Positions 31,114-39,955 of a DNA stretch of 64,000 bases are shown piece by piece. Both the position numbers and the translations under genes were made by a program. Where the stretch lies: NCBI GenBank assembly GCA_023435705.1, contig JAEYRH010000003.1, forward strand, positions 124,001 through 188,000, given 5' to 3'. The stretch comes from Bacillota bacterium (GTDB taxonomy: Bacteria > Bacillota > Clostridia > Christensenellales > UMGS416). The notes below the pieces were generated by a model that was given only the letters and a program-made list of their open reading frames with translations, did no database searches and was not told the DNA's origin. The number at the start of each line of letters is the position of its first letter. Position 1 is the first letter of the stretch.

Positions 31114-32916
31114 TCAAATATCTTCAGATGAGTTTGTATCTTTAGATTCGTGTTGTGTTTGAATGACCCACCCTAGAAAAACAACTGTGAATATGAGGCC
31201 AACAAAGTATATCGAATATGGTGCATTATTAGCCTCTAAATAATTGACAAGCCCATGAGCTATTCTATTTCTTAGATTAGCCCCTCCCTTTGCTATAAGT
31301 AATGCTTCTAGATCTAGAGTTAGCTCTGGAGAAAGAATTGTATCGAGATGTAGCCGATACTCTTGATTCCTATCAAGCAATACATTTATATCTATCTCAT
31401 CTTGTATACCGTTTTTTAGTGTTGTCGTTGAAATACCTCTTTGATTCAATAAGTACCGTAGCATATGTTCGGTTTGAGGTATTAGCAGATGTAATGCTGT
31501 AGAAAAATCACCACTTAACCCATAACATAGACCATCAATAAACAGAGATTCACTTTGCTCATCTATTGCTGGATTATTGCATACTATTCTCTGGATATCT
31601 AGTCTTGAATACATAATATCATTGTTTATATAGTTCAAGAAAGGAAGAAGTATTGAGTTAACCTGGGTTTGCCAATATATATGCAAATAGTCATATGAAT
31701 CTTGGATTTTTGCCTTTTGAGAATCACTATGACTACTTTCGCGGATACCTATTGTTCGTCCAAGTTCATTAACAATTTCTCCAGAAAATATTGAATGGAT
31801 CGAGTTTTGCATATTCTGAACATAGAGTTCTATTTCACTCATCTTTATCTGTCTGAAAGACACAAAAAAGATTCTACATGCAGTATAGAAATCTTTGTTT
31901 TCTAGTAACTTAATAAACTGATCTCGTCTTTTAGTATCCATATCAATGGTTATTGGCTTCAGTGAAGCTGGTATTTTTTTCTGCACTTCTAATAATTGCT
32001 TAAGTGTTCTGTCCAGCAGCTCTTTTTCTTCAGGAATTTCTTTAAGTAACTTTACAGCCATTTTAAGATGCATTACAGATGCAACAATCTCGCCACCGCT
32101 TTCAGTAATTGCTACTGAGTGATTTATTTCAGAAAGCGCACATAGACGTTTATTTTTCTTCACTTCTTCAAATTTCTTTAAATGATTAAAAACTCTGTAA
32201 AGAAGTTCATAGTATGATGATATCATTTGATGGTTTATTATGTCAGTATTTTTACAGGATTCTATACATCTGGTTAATAAGTCCGTGCATTCTTTTGAAT
32301 AACTTCTAATAATCCGTAAGTCAAGCAAGTATTCTATAATCTGAAGCGGGAAATAGGATGTCAACAGAGGTTCAGCATATTCCTGAAATAAGTGAAAGAT
32401 TTTATCAAGTTCACTTGCTTCCTTTAATTGTTTTGCTATTACAAATGATCTTTTGAGTCTATAACTACCACTCACCCAATTGTCAGATGAATTGATTAAG
32501 TTAGCTGCGGAATTGATATAGTGTGTTATTGCAGACTTTCCATCTTCGTATTTGTTGCTTGGTTTTAGTAACCACAAAAAATCATAAAGTCTTGCTAATA
32601 AATCGTGTGCATGTGTACATCTTATGAGATTATTAATGATGTCTATATCAGAGTCATCAAAACTAGATAAAGTAAGTGTATAATTGTTCCGTTCACCATA
32701 TGGATTGTTTCGATCATCCGTTAAGTGCATCAAGCAAATGACACATAAACAACTAAATATTCCATTCGTTTTTACATCAGTAGCTTCTTTTACTCTTTTA
32801 TTAAATGAGTAAAAGTAGTTAAAACATTCAGCATTTTGTCCACTTAACTCAATAATTGAATCTATGTCAATATCAACTATATCACTTGCGCTTATTTTGT
32901 ATTTTTCCGAAAGCAT
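31114..32916 (-). CDS. DUF4209-like protein with HEPN-type motif, AT-rich
   Basis: 600 residues, ATG 32916 with GGGAGG upstream. Mostly alpha-helical, with repeats that could form a helical solenoid (110-330). The C-terminal 150 residues look like DUF4209: TALHLLIPQTEHMLRYLL, RGISTTTLKNGIQDEIDIN, then LRNRIAHGLVNYL. Arg549 and His554 form an R-x4-H motif of the HEPN ribonuclease type. A membrane segment (SIYFVGLIFTVVFLGWVI) follows. Composition is strongly AT-rich against the genome, so horizontal transfer is likely. Nothing resembling a partner antitoxin or nucleotidyltransferase is adjacent. A role in phage defence is possible but unproven. Confidence 0.6.
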   Translation of the reverse strand: MLSEKYKISASDIVDIDIDSIIELSGQNAECFNYFYSFNKRVKEATDVKTNGIFSCLCVICLMHLTDDRNNPYGERNNYTLTLSSFDDSDIDIINNLIRCTHAHDLLARLYDFLWLLKPSNKYEDGKSAITHYINSAANLINSSDNWVSGSYRLKRSFVIAKQLKEASELDKIFHLFQEYAEPLLTSYFPLQIIEYLLDLRIIRSYSKECTDLLTRCIESCKNTDIINHQMISSYYELLYRVFNHLKKFEEVKKNKRLCALSEINHSVAITESGGEIVASVMHLKMAVKLLKEIPEEKELLDRTLKQLLEVQKKIPASLKPITIDMDTKRRDQFIKLLENKDFYTACRIFFVSFRQIKMSEIELYVQNMQNSIHSIFSGEIVNELGRTIGIRESSHSDSQKAKIQDSYDYLHIYWQTQVNSILLPFLNYINNDIMYSRLDIQRIVCNNPAIDEQSESLFIDGLCYGLSGDFSTALHLLIPQTEHMLRYLLNQRGISTTTLKNGIQDEIDINVLLDRNQEYRLHLDTILSPELTLDLEALLIAKGGANLRNRIAHGLVNYLEANNAPYSIYFVGLIFTVVFLGWVIQTQHESKDTNSSEDI

Positions 32917-32943
32917 GTTTTCCTCCCAAAGTGACTTGTTATT

Positions 32944-32972
32944 AGTATAATGTTGGCTGGAAAATTTTACAA
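32944..32972 (-). promoter_or_regulatory. Promoter of the DUF4209-like gene
   Basis: Minus strand TTGTAA (32967-32972), 17-base spacer, TATACT (32944-32949), 27 bases before ATG 32916. Confidence 0.6.
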
Positions 32973-33102
32973 TAAACTCCTAACTATATAAGTGTTCTTT
33001 ATCTCCCCCCTCTAATCCTTAAACCCCCATCTTCCAATAGAACCATCAAGAGTACAAGCTAAAATCCCCTCAGTTTATTTTGTCAAATCTTTAAAAATAT
33101 GG

Positions 33103-33131
33103 TTCACCATTTCCCCCTTTCGGTGTAAAAT
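33103..33131 (+). promoter_or_regulatory. Probable promoter of rmuC
   Basis: TTCACC (33103-33108), 17-base spacer, TAAAAT (33126-33131). Confidence 0.45.
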
Positions 33132-33170
33132 AATGTTACTTATACAAATATATCCGGGAGAGTGAGCCGC

Positions 33171-34538
33171 ATGTGGGAATGGCTGTCCACACCAATCAAC
33201 CTGATCATGGTCCTGGCTGGCCTGGCGGCCCTCGCCGCCATCATCGCGTGCATCTTCACGATGGTCTCCGCCAGGCGGGCAAACAAGTCGGAAACCGAGG
33301 AAATCCTGCTGCGGGAGTTTAAGGCCATCCACGATGAAACCACCCGGCTGGAGCGCCATGTGCGCGAGGAAGCCGAGCGCACCCGCGTGAACGGCGAGCG
33401 GCTCAACAAGGACAACCGCGACGAGCTGGCCCAGCGCACCGACACCTTCCGCATGGCGATGATGGCCAGCTTCAACGACTTCTCCGACGGCCAGCAGAGG
33501 CAGTTTGAGACGATCGTGAAGCGCGTGGACGACATGACCCAAAACAGCAACCAGAGCCTGGAGCGCATCCGCACCGTCGTGGAGGAAAAGGTGCGGCTGC
33601 TGCAGGAGGGCAACGAAAAGAAGCTCGATGAAATGCGCGTGGTGGTGGATGAAAAGCTGCAGCGCACGCTGGAGGAGCGGCTGGGCAGCTCGTTCAAGAT
33701 CGTGAGCGATCAGCTGGAGCAGGTCTATAAAAACCTGGGCGAGATGCGCAACCTCTCCAAAGACATGGGCGACATCAAAAACATCTTCAGCAACGTGAAA
33801 ACCCGTGGCACCTGGGGCGAGGTGCAGCTGGCAGCGCTGCTGGAGCAGATGCTCACGCCGGAGCAATACGCGGCCAACGTGCGCGTGAAGCCCCGCAGCG
33901 AAGATGTGGTGGAGTTCGCGCTGAAGCTGCCCGGCCAGGGTGACGGCAGCAAGCCGGTGTGGATGCCCATTGACAGCAAGTTCCCCATGGAGGATTACCA
34001 CCGCCTGGAAGACGCCATGACCGAGGGCAACATCGACGGGATGGCCCAGGCCACCAAGGCGCTGGAGGCCCGCATTGTGCAGCAGGCTCGCGACATCCGC
34101 GACAAGTATATTTCCCCGCCAGACACCACCGACTTCGCGATCCTCTTCCTGCCGGTGGAAAGCCTCTTTGCCGAGGTGCTGCGCAGGCCCGGCCTGTGCG
34201 AGCGGCTGCAGCGCGATTACCGCGTCACCGTGGCGGGGCCCACCACATTGGCGGCGCTCTTAAACAGCCTCCGCATGGGCTTCAAGACGCTGGCGATCCA
34301 GAAGCGCTCCAGCGAGGTGTGGGAGCTGCTTGGCGCGGTTAAGCGCCAGTTCGGCCGCTTTGCCGACAGCCTTGAGGCCGTGCAGAAGCACCTGGACCGC
34401 GCCAGCAACACCGTGCGTGACGCCAGCAATTACTCCAGCCAGATCCAGCGCCGTCTGGACCGTGTGGAAGAGCTGCCCCAGACCGACGCCGAGCGGCTGC
34501 TGCCGCTGAAGGGGTTTGGCGGGGAAGAGGGGCAGTAG
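33171..34538 (+). CDS. rmuC: RmuC-family DNA recombination protein
   Basis: 455 residues from ATG 33171 with GGGAG upstream. One N-terminal membrane segment (LIMVLAGLAALAAIIACIFTMV), then about 170 residues of coiled coil, then the RmuC nuclease-like domain: TRGTWGEVQLAALLEQML, MPIDSKFPMEDYHRLED, FLPVESLFAEVL, VAGPTTLAALLNSLRMGF. RmuC limits inversions between short inverted repeats, which is notable in a window full of such repeats. Monocistronic. Confidence 0.93.
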   Translation: MWEWLSTPINLIMVLAGLAALAAIIACIFTMVSARRANKSETEEILLREFKAIHDETTRLERHVREEAERTRVNGERLNKDNRDELAQRTDTFRMAMMASFNDFSDGQQRQFETIVKRVDDMTQNSNQSLERIRTVVEEKVRLLQEGNEKKLDEMRVVVDEKLQRTLEERLGSSFKIVSDQLEQVYKNLGEMRNLSKDMGDIKNIFSNVKTRGTWGEVQLAALLEQMLTPEQYAANVRVKPRSEDVVEFALKLPGQGDGSKPVWMPIDSKFPMEDYHRLEDAMTEGNIDGMAQATKALEARIVQQARDIRDKYISPPDTTDFAILFLPVESLFAEVLRRPGLCERLQRDYRVTVAGPTTLAALLNSLRMGFKTLAIQKRSSEVWELLGAVKRQFGRFADSLEAVQKHLDRASNTVRDASNYSSQIQRRLDRVEELPQTDAERLLPLKGFGGEEGQ

Positions 34539-34743
34539 TCAGTAGCGAGTAGACAGTAGGCAGCAGCCGGAGCACACCGGCGGAATGAATGACGGCCATT
34601 GGGATATCCTGAGAGTGGGTGTGCCTGCGGTCACGGACAACTGCCTGCCGGTATGCTACCCTGAAACGAAGTGACGGCAGGGGCCAGCGGTATCGAGCCG
34701 CAAACCCATGCCTTCCAAATAATCAAATACAGGAGGAACAACC

Positions 34744-34902
34744 ATGAAGACTTGGACTTGCTCTCTCTGCGGATACAACTACGACCCCGCCGCCGGCGAT
34801 CCGGACAACGGCGTGGCCCCCGGCACCGCCTTTGAAGACGTCCCCGAAGATTGGGTCTGCCCCGTCTGCGGCGCCGGCAAGGATCAATTCACGGAGGACT
34901 GA
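34744..34902 (+). CDS. Rubredoxin
   Basis: 52 residues with AGGAGG ahead of ATG 34744. Iron ligands are in WTCSLCGYNYDP and WVCPVCGAGKDQF, with the usual DPDNGVAPGTAFEDVPEDW between. It is a one-electron carrier that feeds the flavodiiron protein encoded two bases downstream. The coding end carries ACGGAGG, the ribosome site of the next gene. Confidence 0.97.
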   Translation: MKTWTCSLCGYNYDPAAGDPDNGVAPGTAFEDVPEDWVCPVCGAGKDQFTED

Positions 34903-34904
34903 GT

Positions 34905-36023
34905 ATGTCTGCTGTCAAGATTGCCCCCAATGTGTGGTGGGTGGGGGCTGTGGACTACAACGTGCGAGACTTCCACGGTTACCGCACCCCCTTTGGCACC
35001 ACCTACAACGCCTTTCTGCTCACCGGCGAAAAGACTGTGGTGGTGGATACCGTCAAGCATGACTTTGCCGACGAGTGGCTCGCCAACATCTCCGAAGTGG
35101 TGGATCCCAACAAGATTGACTACATCGTGAGCAACCATGTGGAGCCGGATCACTCGGGCTCCCTGCCGGAGATCGTGAAGCGCAACCCCACGGCGCCGGT
35201 GTTCACCTCGCCCAACGGCATCAAGGGCCTGAAGGCCTACTACAAGGGCGACTGGAATTTCCAGGTGGTGAAATCCGGCGAAACGGTGCGGCTGGGCAGC
35301 CATCTGCTGCAATTCCTGCTGATGCCGATGGTGCATTGGCCGGACAGCATGGCAACTTATCTGCCCGAGCTCAAGGTGCTCATCCCCAACGACGCCTTCG
35401 GCCAGCACACCGCCAACGCCGAGCGCTTCGCTGACGAGATCGGCATGGACTTCATCTTTGACCGGGCCCGCAACTATTACGCCAACATCGTGATGCCCTT
35501 TGGCCCGCCGGTGCAGAAGGTGCTGGAAGAGGTCAAAAAGCTGGATGTGGAGATCATCGCGCCCAGCCACGGTGCGATCTGGCGCTCGGAGCTTCCCAGG
35601 CTCATGCAGAAGTATGATGACTGGTCCAACTACCGCACCGACCCCAAGCTTGCCGTGGTCTCCTATGACACGATGTGGGGCTCCACCGGCATCCTGGCGG
35701 ACCGCATTGCCGGCGAGCTTAAGGACAAGGGCATGGAGGTCAAGGTGATCAACCTGCGCCATGACTACATCTCCGAGGTGATGGGCGAGGCGCTGGAGGC
35801 CGGCACGATCTGCCTGGGCTCACCCACCTTGAACCGCGGCATGATGCCGCAGATGGCTGCGATGCTGCACTACATGAAGGGCCTTGGCTTCAAGAACCGC
35901 CATGGCCGTGCCTTTGGCAGCTGGGGCTGGAGCGGCGAGAGCGCCGGGCTCATTGATGCGGCGCTGAAGGAAATGGGCTTTGAACTGGAGCCCATGCTGA
36001 AGGTGCAGTATAAGCCGGATTGA
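34905..36023 (+). CDS. Flavodiiron protein (rubredoxin:oxygen oxidoreductase, FprA type)
   Basis: 372 residues. The N-terminal metallo-beta-lactamase-like domain carries the diiron ligands: NHVEPDHSGS (HxExDH), MVHWPDS, NDAFGQH, and PSHGAIWR. The C-terminal flavodoxin domain binds FMN (VVSYDTMWGSTGILADRI, LGSPTLNRGMMPQM, SWGWSGE). Such enzymes reduce O2 to water, or NO to N2O, with electrons from rubredoxin. Co-transcribed with rubredoxin, so the pair is an oxygen-scavenging module of an anaerobe. Confidence 0.96.
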   Translation: MSAVKIAPNVWWVGAVDYNVRDFHGYRTPFGTTYNAFLLTGEKTVVVDTVKHDFADEWLANISEVVDPNKIDYIVSNHVEPDHSGSLPEIVKRNPTAPVFTSPNGIKGLKAYYKGDWNFQVVKSGETVRLGSHLLQFLLMPMVHWPDSMATYLPELKVLIPNDAFGQHTANAERFADEIGMDFIFDRARNYYANIVMPFGPPVQKVLEEVKKLDVEIIAPSHGAIWRSELPRLMQKYDDWSNYRTDPKLAVVSYDTMWGSTGILADRIAGELKDKGMEVKVINLRHDYISEVMGEALEAGTICLGSPTLNRGMMPQMAAMLHYMKGLGFKNRHGRAFGSWGWSGESAGLIDAALKEMGFELEPMLKVQYKPD

Positions 36024-36048
36024 TCTTTGGCTCTAGGATGATTATTGC

Positions 36049-36072
36049 AGGGGCGGGTTGTTACCCGCCCCT
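36049..36072 (+). terminator. Hairpin after the flavodiiron gene
   Basis: AGGGGCGGGT (36049-36058) pairs with ACCCGCCCCT (36063-36072) around TGTT. There is no T tract, so termination may be weak. Confidence 0.55.
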
Positions 36073-36113
36073 CGTGCTATCAGAAAATCAAACCATATTG
36101 AAAGGTGTTCTCA

Positions 36114-36500
36114 ATGGATGGATGCATGTTTTGTGATTACAAGAACAACGAGAAAGGCACTATCATATTCCAAAATGAGCATTGTGTTTGCATCGAGCTG
36201 AATGATGATGTTCTGATCGGCTCTTGCATTGTAATTCCAAAAAGGCATGTAGCGGCAATGTTTGATTTGGATCCGGAGGAGTGGGCAGCAACAAAACTGC
36301 TTGCGGATCAAACCAAAGCGTATCTGGATGAGAGGTATCGACCGGATGGTTATAATGTCGGGTGGAACATTGGCAGGGTTGCTGGCCAAGAGGTTTTTCA
36401 CGCACACATGCACATCATTCCCCGATATGCAGATGAACCTCTCGCCGGGAATGGCATACGCCATTGGATCAAGCAAAAAAGCAACAAACGAACAAGATAA
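36114..36500 (+). CDS. HIT-family nucleotide-binding protein
   Basis: 128 residues from ATG 36114 (AAAGG upstream). Two CxxC-like residues near the start (GCMFCDY), HVAAMFDLD, and the histidine triad motif HAHMHIIPRYADEP. HIT proteins hydrolyse adenosine 5'-phosphoramidates or dinucleoside polyphosphates. Codon use is somewhat more AT-rich than neighbours. The next gene is convergent. Confidence 0.9.
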   Translation: MDGCMFCDYKNNEKGTIIFQNEHCVCIELNDDVLIGSCIVIPKRHVAAMFDLDPEEWAATKLLADQTKAYLDERYRPDGYNVGWNIGRVAGQEVFHAHMHIIPRYADEPLAGNGIRHWIKQKSNKRTR

Positions 36501-36551
36501 GAAACCACGCTTTGTATCGTCCGTGCCTTGTTCTGTTGTGATTGTGTCAAT

Positions 36552-36821
36552 TCATTCTTCATTTGCGCCCAAAAAGCGCTCATAGGATATGACATGGCGT
36601 AAAAAAGCATCAAATTGCTCACCGTCAAGCAATCCGTATGCTATAAGCTTCAAATGCTTCTTGCCGATTGTCTTGATCCTTTCAATGTCACCGTCATCCA
36701 ATACTGCGTTTGAATATGCCTGAGCGGCCAAATGGAACGCTGCCTCGCGGCCAGGATACTCCGGGCCGCATAACCGGTCAATTGTATGCCATGCTCTCCT
36801 GATACTGCTTTTTTCATCCAT
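36552..36821 (-). CDS. Unknown small protein in the two-component operon
   Basis: 89 residues from ATG 36821 (GGGAG eight bases upstream; ATG 36827 is too close to it). Not recognised. Predicted helical throughout (SIRRAWHTIDRLCG, HLAAQAYSNAVLDDGDIERIKTIGKKHLKLIAYGLL in pieces). It follows the histidine kinase by 20 bases on the same strand, so it may be co-transcribed, but its base composition is lower in GC. Confidence 0.55.
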   Translation of the reverse strand: MDEKSSIRRAWHTIDRLCGPEYPGREAAFHLAAQAYSNAVLDDGDIERIKTIGKKHLKLIAYGLLDGEQFDAFLRHVISYERFLGANEE

Positions 36822-36841
36822 AACCATACTCCCTATCCCGG

Positions 36842-38209
36842 CTATTTGGCTTTGGAAAGCACCACCGGCAGCTCCACTGCGAAAACCGCCCCGCCAGCCG
36901 CTCCGTTCTCCGCCCGGATTGATCCGCCATGCTTCTCCACAATGGCCTTGGCAATGGAAAGCCCCAGGCCAAACTTGCCCTGCTTGCCCTTGTAGAACCG
37001 CTCAAAGATGTGCGGCAGATCCTCCGGCGAGATGCCGGGGCCGTCGTCGCGCACGGTGATCACCACCGCGCCGCCCACTGTTTCGGCGGAGAGCGTCACG
37101 GCTGTGCTTGCATACCGCAGGCAGTTGCCCACAAGGTTCATCAAGGCGCGCAGCAGCTTCTCGCCGTCGCCGGATATGGTGGCGGCGGGGCAATCGCCCA
37201 GGCACAGTGCCTTGCCCTCCTTGATGGCCGCGCCTTCCAGCTTTTCCACGCACTGGCCAAGCACCTCGGCCACGGGCAGGGGGGAGAAGGTGTAGACCCC
37301 GTCGGCAGTTTCCAGGCGGGAGAGATAGAGCAGGTCGTCCACCAGGTGCGATAGCCGCAGGCTTTCGGCGATGATCACGTCGGCGGCGTAGCCCGTGTCG
37401 GTAAACACGGCGTGCTTGATGCCCTCGGCATAACCTTGGATGGACATCAGCGGCGTGCGCAGCTCGTGAGAAGCATTTTGCAGAAAGGCTTTCTGGGCGC
37501 CGTCATAGTCTTCCAGCCGCCGGGCCATGCCGTTGAGGCTTTCAGCCAGGAAGTCAATCTCCTGCGTGCCGCTCACTTCCTCAAAGCGCGTGAACTGCCG
37601 CCCGCCGATGGAGTAAGCCCAGCGGCTCAGTTTCCGGAGCGGGTCGGCGATGCGCCGGGCCGCCACGGTGGATGCGAATGCGGCCAGCAGCACGGAGCCT
37701 GCCAGCGCCAGCGCCATAATGGTGCCCAGCTTGCGCACGAAATCGGTCACTGGCGCAAGGCTCATATAGATCAGCATGTTCCAGTTTTTGTTTGCTGTGC
37801 GGTAGGGGATGGCTGTGGCCACATATTCCATGCCGCCGTTGTGGATGTGGTGGATGCCACTGTCCGGCTTCACCAGCGGGAGCAATGGCTCCGGCAGGGG
37901 GTGGTCGGCTGTTTGATCCGGATACTCCATGCCGCCGGTGAGGATGAGCACGTTCACATCGAAGATGATCGAGGTTTGCCTGGTGATCTGGGCTGCCTTT
38001 GCCTGGGTGAGCGCGTCCTTGGGGGAGTCCGCCGAGCCGGCTTTGATGAGCTTCACGGCGGTTTCCCGCACCTTCATGAGCTGGTTAGTGGTTTCCCCCA
38101 CCAGGTAAAGCCGCACAAAAAGGAGCACCGCCGCCGCCAGCAGCGACAGCGACGCGATCAGGATCAGCATGTTTGGCAGCAGGATGCGGCCTGCGAGACT
38201 GCGCCTCAT
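36842..38209 (-). CDS. Sensor histidine kinase (PhoR/BaeS-like)
   Basis: 455 residues from ATG 38209, overlapping the regulator stop by four bases (ATGA). Two membrane segments (ILLPNMLILIASLSLLAAAVLLFV and IMALALAGSVLLAAFASTVAA in pieces) bracket an extracellular sensor of about 120 residues; then HAMP, the HisKA phospho-acceptor (NASHELRTPLMSIQGYAEG), and the ATPase domain with N, G1 (VRDDGPGIS), F (FERFYKG) and G2 (GLGLSIAKAIVEKHGG) boxes. The signal is unknown. Confidence 0.94.
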   Translation of the reverse strand: MRRSLAGRILLPNMLILIASLSLLAAAVLLFVRLYLVGETTNQLMKVRETAVKLIKAGSADSPKDALTQAKAAQITRQTSIIFDVNVLILTGGMEYPDQTADHPLPEPLLPLVKPDSGIHHIHNGGMEYVATAIPYRTANKNWNMLIYMSLAPVTDFVRKLGTIMALALAGSVLLAAFASTVAARRIADPLRKLSRWAYSIGGRQFTRFEEVSGTQEIDFLAESLNGMARRLEDYDGAQKAFLQNASHELRTPLMSIQGYAEGIKHAVFTDTGYAADVIIAESLRLSHLVDDLLYLSRLETADGVYTFSPLPVAEVLGQCVEKLEGAAIKEGKALCLGDCPAATISGDGEKLLRALMNLVGNCLRYASTAVTLSAETVGGAVVITVRDDGPGISPEDLPHIFERFYKGKQGKFGLGLSIAKAIVEKHGGSIRAENGAAGGAVFAVELPVVLSKAK

Positions 38210-38907
38210 TGCCCGCTCCCCCGCATCAGCTTGAAGCCAAAGCCCCACACTGTTTCGATGGCCACGGTGCTGCCTGCAGTGGCCAGCTTTTTGCGCATGC
38301 GCTTGACCATGTCGTCGGTGGCGCGGGTGTCGGCCTCGCTTTCAAAGCCCCACACGCGGTTGAGCAGTTCGTCGCGGCTCACAGCGCGGCCGCTGTTTTT
38401 CACCATGTAGGAGAGAAAATCCGTTTCCATCACCGTCAGGCCCAGGTCTTTGCCGCGGCACTCTGCCTTTTTCCCCTCCGGATACACGGTTAGGTCGCCA
38501 TATTCCAGCGCGCCGGGGGCGGGCCGGGCTTCCGGCTCCTGCTCGAGCCTGCGGAAGAGAGCCTTCACGCGCAGTGTGAGCTCCACCGGGGAGAAAGGCT
38601 TGACCAGATAGTCGTCGCTGCCCAGCATGAGCCCGGCAATGCGGTCCGTCTCGCCATCCTTGGCCGACACGATCATGATCGGCACGTTGCTGGTGGAGCG
38701 GATCGTGGAGCACAGGGTGTACCCGTCCACACCGGGCATCATCACGTCCAGCACCAGCATGTCCGCCGGGTCGGCCTCAAAGGCCTTCAGCAGCGACAGG
38801 CCGTCGGAAAATACCGTCACCTCATAACCTTCCCGCTCCAGAAAGGTCTTGATGAGCTCGCGGATATTGCGCTCGTCGTCGGCGATGTAGATGCGTTTCG
38901 CAGCCAT
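38206..38907 (-). CDS. OmpR/PhoB-family response regulator
   Basis: 233 residues. Receiver domain with YIADDERNI acidic pair, phospho-acceptor Asp in MLVLDVMMPGVDGY, Thr/Ser in IMIVSAKDG and Lys in DDYLVKPFSP. The C-terminal winged helix ends in DDMVKRMRKKL and TVWGFGFKL. It is the first gene of the operon with the kinase. Target genes are not evident; the divergent or neighbouring hydrolase is one candidate. Confidence 0.95.
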   Translation of the reverse strand: MAAKRIYIADDERNIRELIKTFLEREGYEVTVFSDGLSLLKAFEADPADMLVLDVMMPGVDGYTLCSTIRSTSNVPIMIVSAKDGETDRIAGLMLGSDDYLVKPFSPVELTLRVKALFRRLEQEPEARPAPGALEYGDLTVYPEGKKAECRGKDLGLTVMETDFLSYMVKNSGRAVSRDELLNRVWGFESEADTRATDDMVKRMRKKLATAGSTVAIETVWGFGFKLMRGSGQ

Positions 38908-39023
38908 TGCCGTCTCCTGTGTTTTGATGGCACTATAGTATCACAATTGACGGTCTGTGGCACAGATCAGGCGGAAGCTGCCTATTTTTTGCCGCAGGTT
39001 CTTATTGATTCCAGCCCCTTGGG

Positions 39024-39941
39024 TCATGATACAGCTGCCTCATCGAGCTTGCCCAGAAGGTGTGTGATGATCTCCTCATTCACCAGGTCCGGCTTTTCCA
39101 TGTTGAGCGCGTGGCCGGCGTTCTCCACGATTCGGAAGTTCATTCCATACTTTTGCAGGTTCGCCACGGCGTCGCTGTGGTATGACAGCCTGTCGCATGC
39201 GCCCACCAGGATTCTCGTCTTTTCCCGGATCACGGCAATCTCGCCTTCCTCAAACCCCTCCACCTTGTGATAAAACATTGACTGGTTGTTGAAGTGCCTG
39301 AGCAGATAAACATAGTGCTGCAGAAAAGCCGGGTGCTGCCTGATGATGCTGTCAATGGCCGCATGGTCACCGCTTAGCTTCTTCACAAGCCGCAGGGCGT
39401 TTTTCCCGGTGGGGAAGAGGGCTTCCGGCAAAAACACCTTCATCATTCTCCACATCGGGCTTTTGCTGCCTTTCACGGCGATGGAGCCGGCCATGCACAC
39501 CGCGCGGATCACCCGGTCGGGCCGGCGGGCGGTGTAAAGCTGCGTCAGATAGGCGCCGTTGGAAACACCCGCCAGATAGACCTTGTCCAGCCCCTTTGCC
39601 GCCAGGATGCCGTCAATCCATGTTGCCTGGTCGAAGCTTCGGAAATAGGCCTCGTTTGGCTCGCTCTTGCCGGGGCCGCCCATCGTGTCCACCGCGATCA
39701 GGTGGAAATGCTCGCTCAATTCCTTGGCGTTCAGCAGCCACATCAGCGCTGCGTCGTCGCCCACGCCGTGGAAGAGCACCAGCGGCGGCTTGTCCTCTGG
39801 GCCTGCGATGAGCAGGTGCGTGCTGCCATAGGGGGTGGGCACGTCCTCTTCCGTCACAGCCACACCCCATGCCTTTACCAGCTCATCATAGGTTTGCAGG
39901 ATCAGCTTGCCGCCTTGTTCCGATTTGTACTTGCTGACCAT
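39024..39941 (-). CDS. Alpha/beta hydrolase under TetR control
   Basis: 305 residues. Oxyanion-hole region VLFHGVGDDAALMW, nucleophile Ser in LAGVSNGAYL (GxSxG), acid Asp in LVGACDRLS, and His in VENAGHALNMEKP. No signal peptide. It follows the TetR gene by 14 bases on the same strand, so the two form an operon and the hydrolase substrate may be the regulator's ligand. Confidence 0.87.
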   Translation of the reverse strand: MVSKYKSEQGGKLILQTYDELVKAWGVAVTEEDVPTPYGSTHLLIAGPEDKPPLVLFHGVGDDAALMWLLNAKELSEHFHLIAVDTMGGPGKSEPNEAYFRSFDQATWIDGILAAKGLDKVYLAGVSNGAYLTQLYTARRPDRVIRAVCMAGSIAVKGSKSPMWRMMKVFLPEALFPTGKNALRLVKKLSGDHAAIDSIIRQHPAFLQHYVYLLRHFNNQSMFYHKVEGFEEGEIAVIREKTRILVGACDRLSYHSDAVANLQKYGMNFRIVENAGHALNMEKPDLVNEEIITHLLGKLDEAAVS

Positions 39942-39955
39942 AGGGGAGCCTCCTT

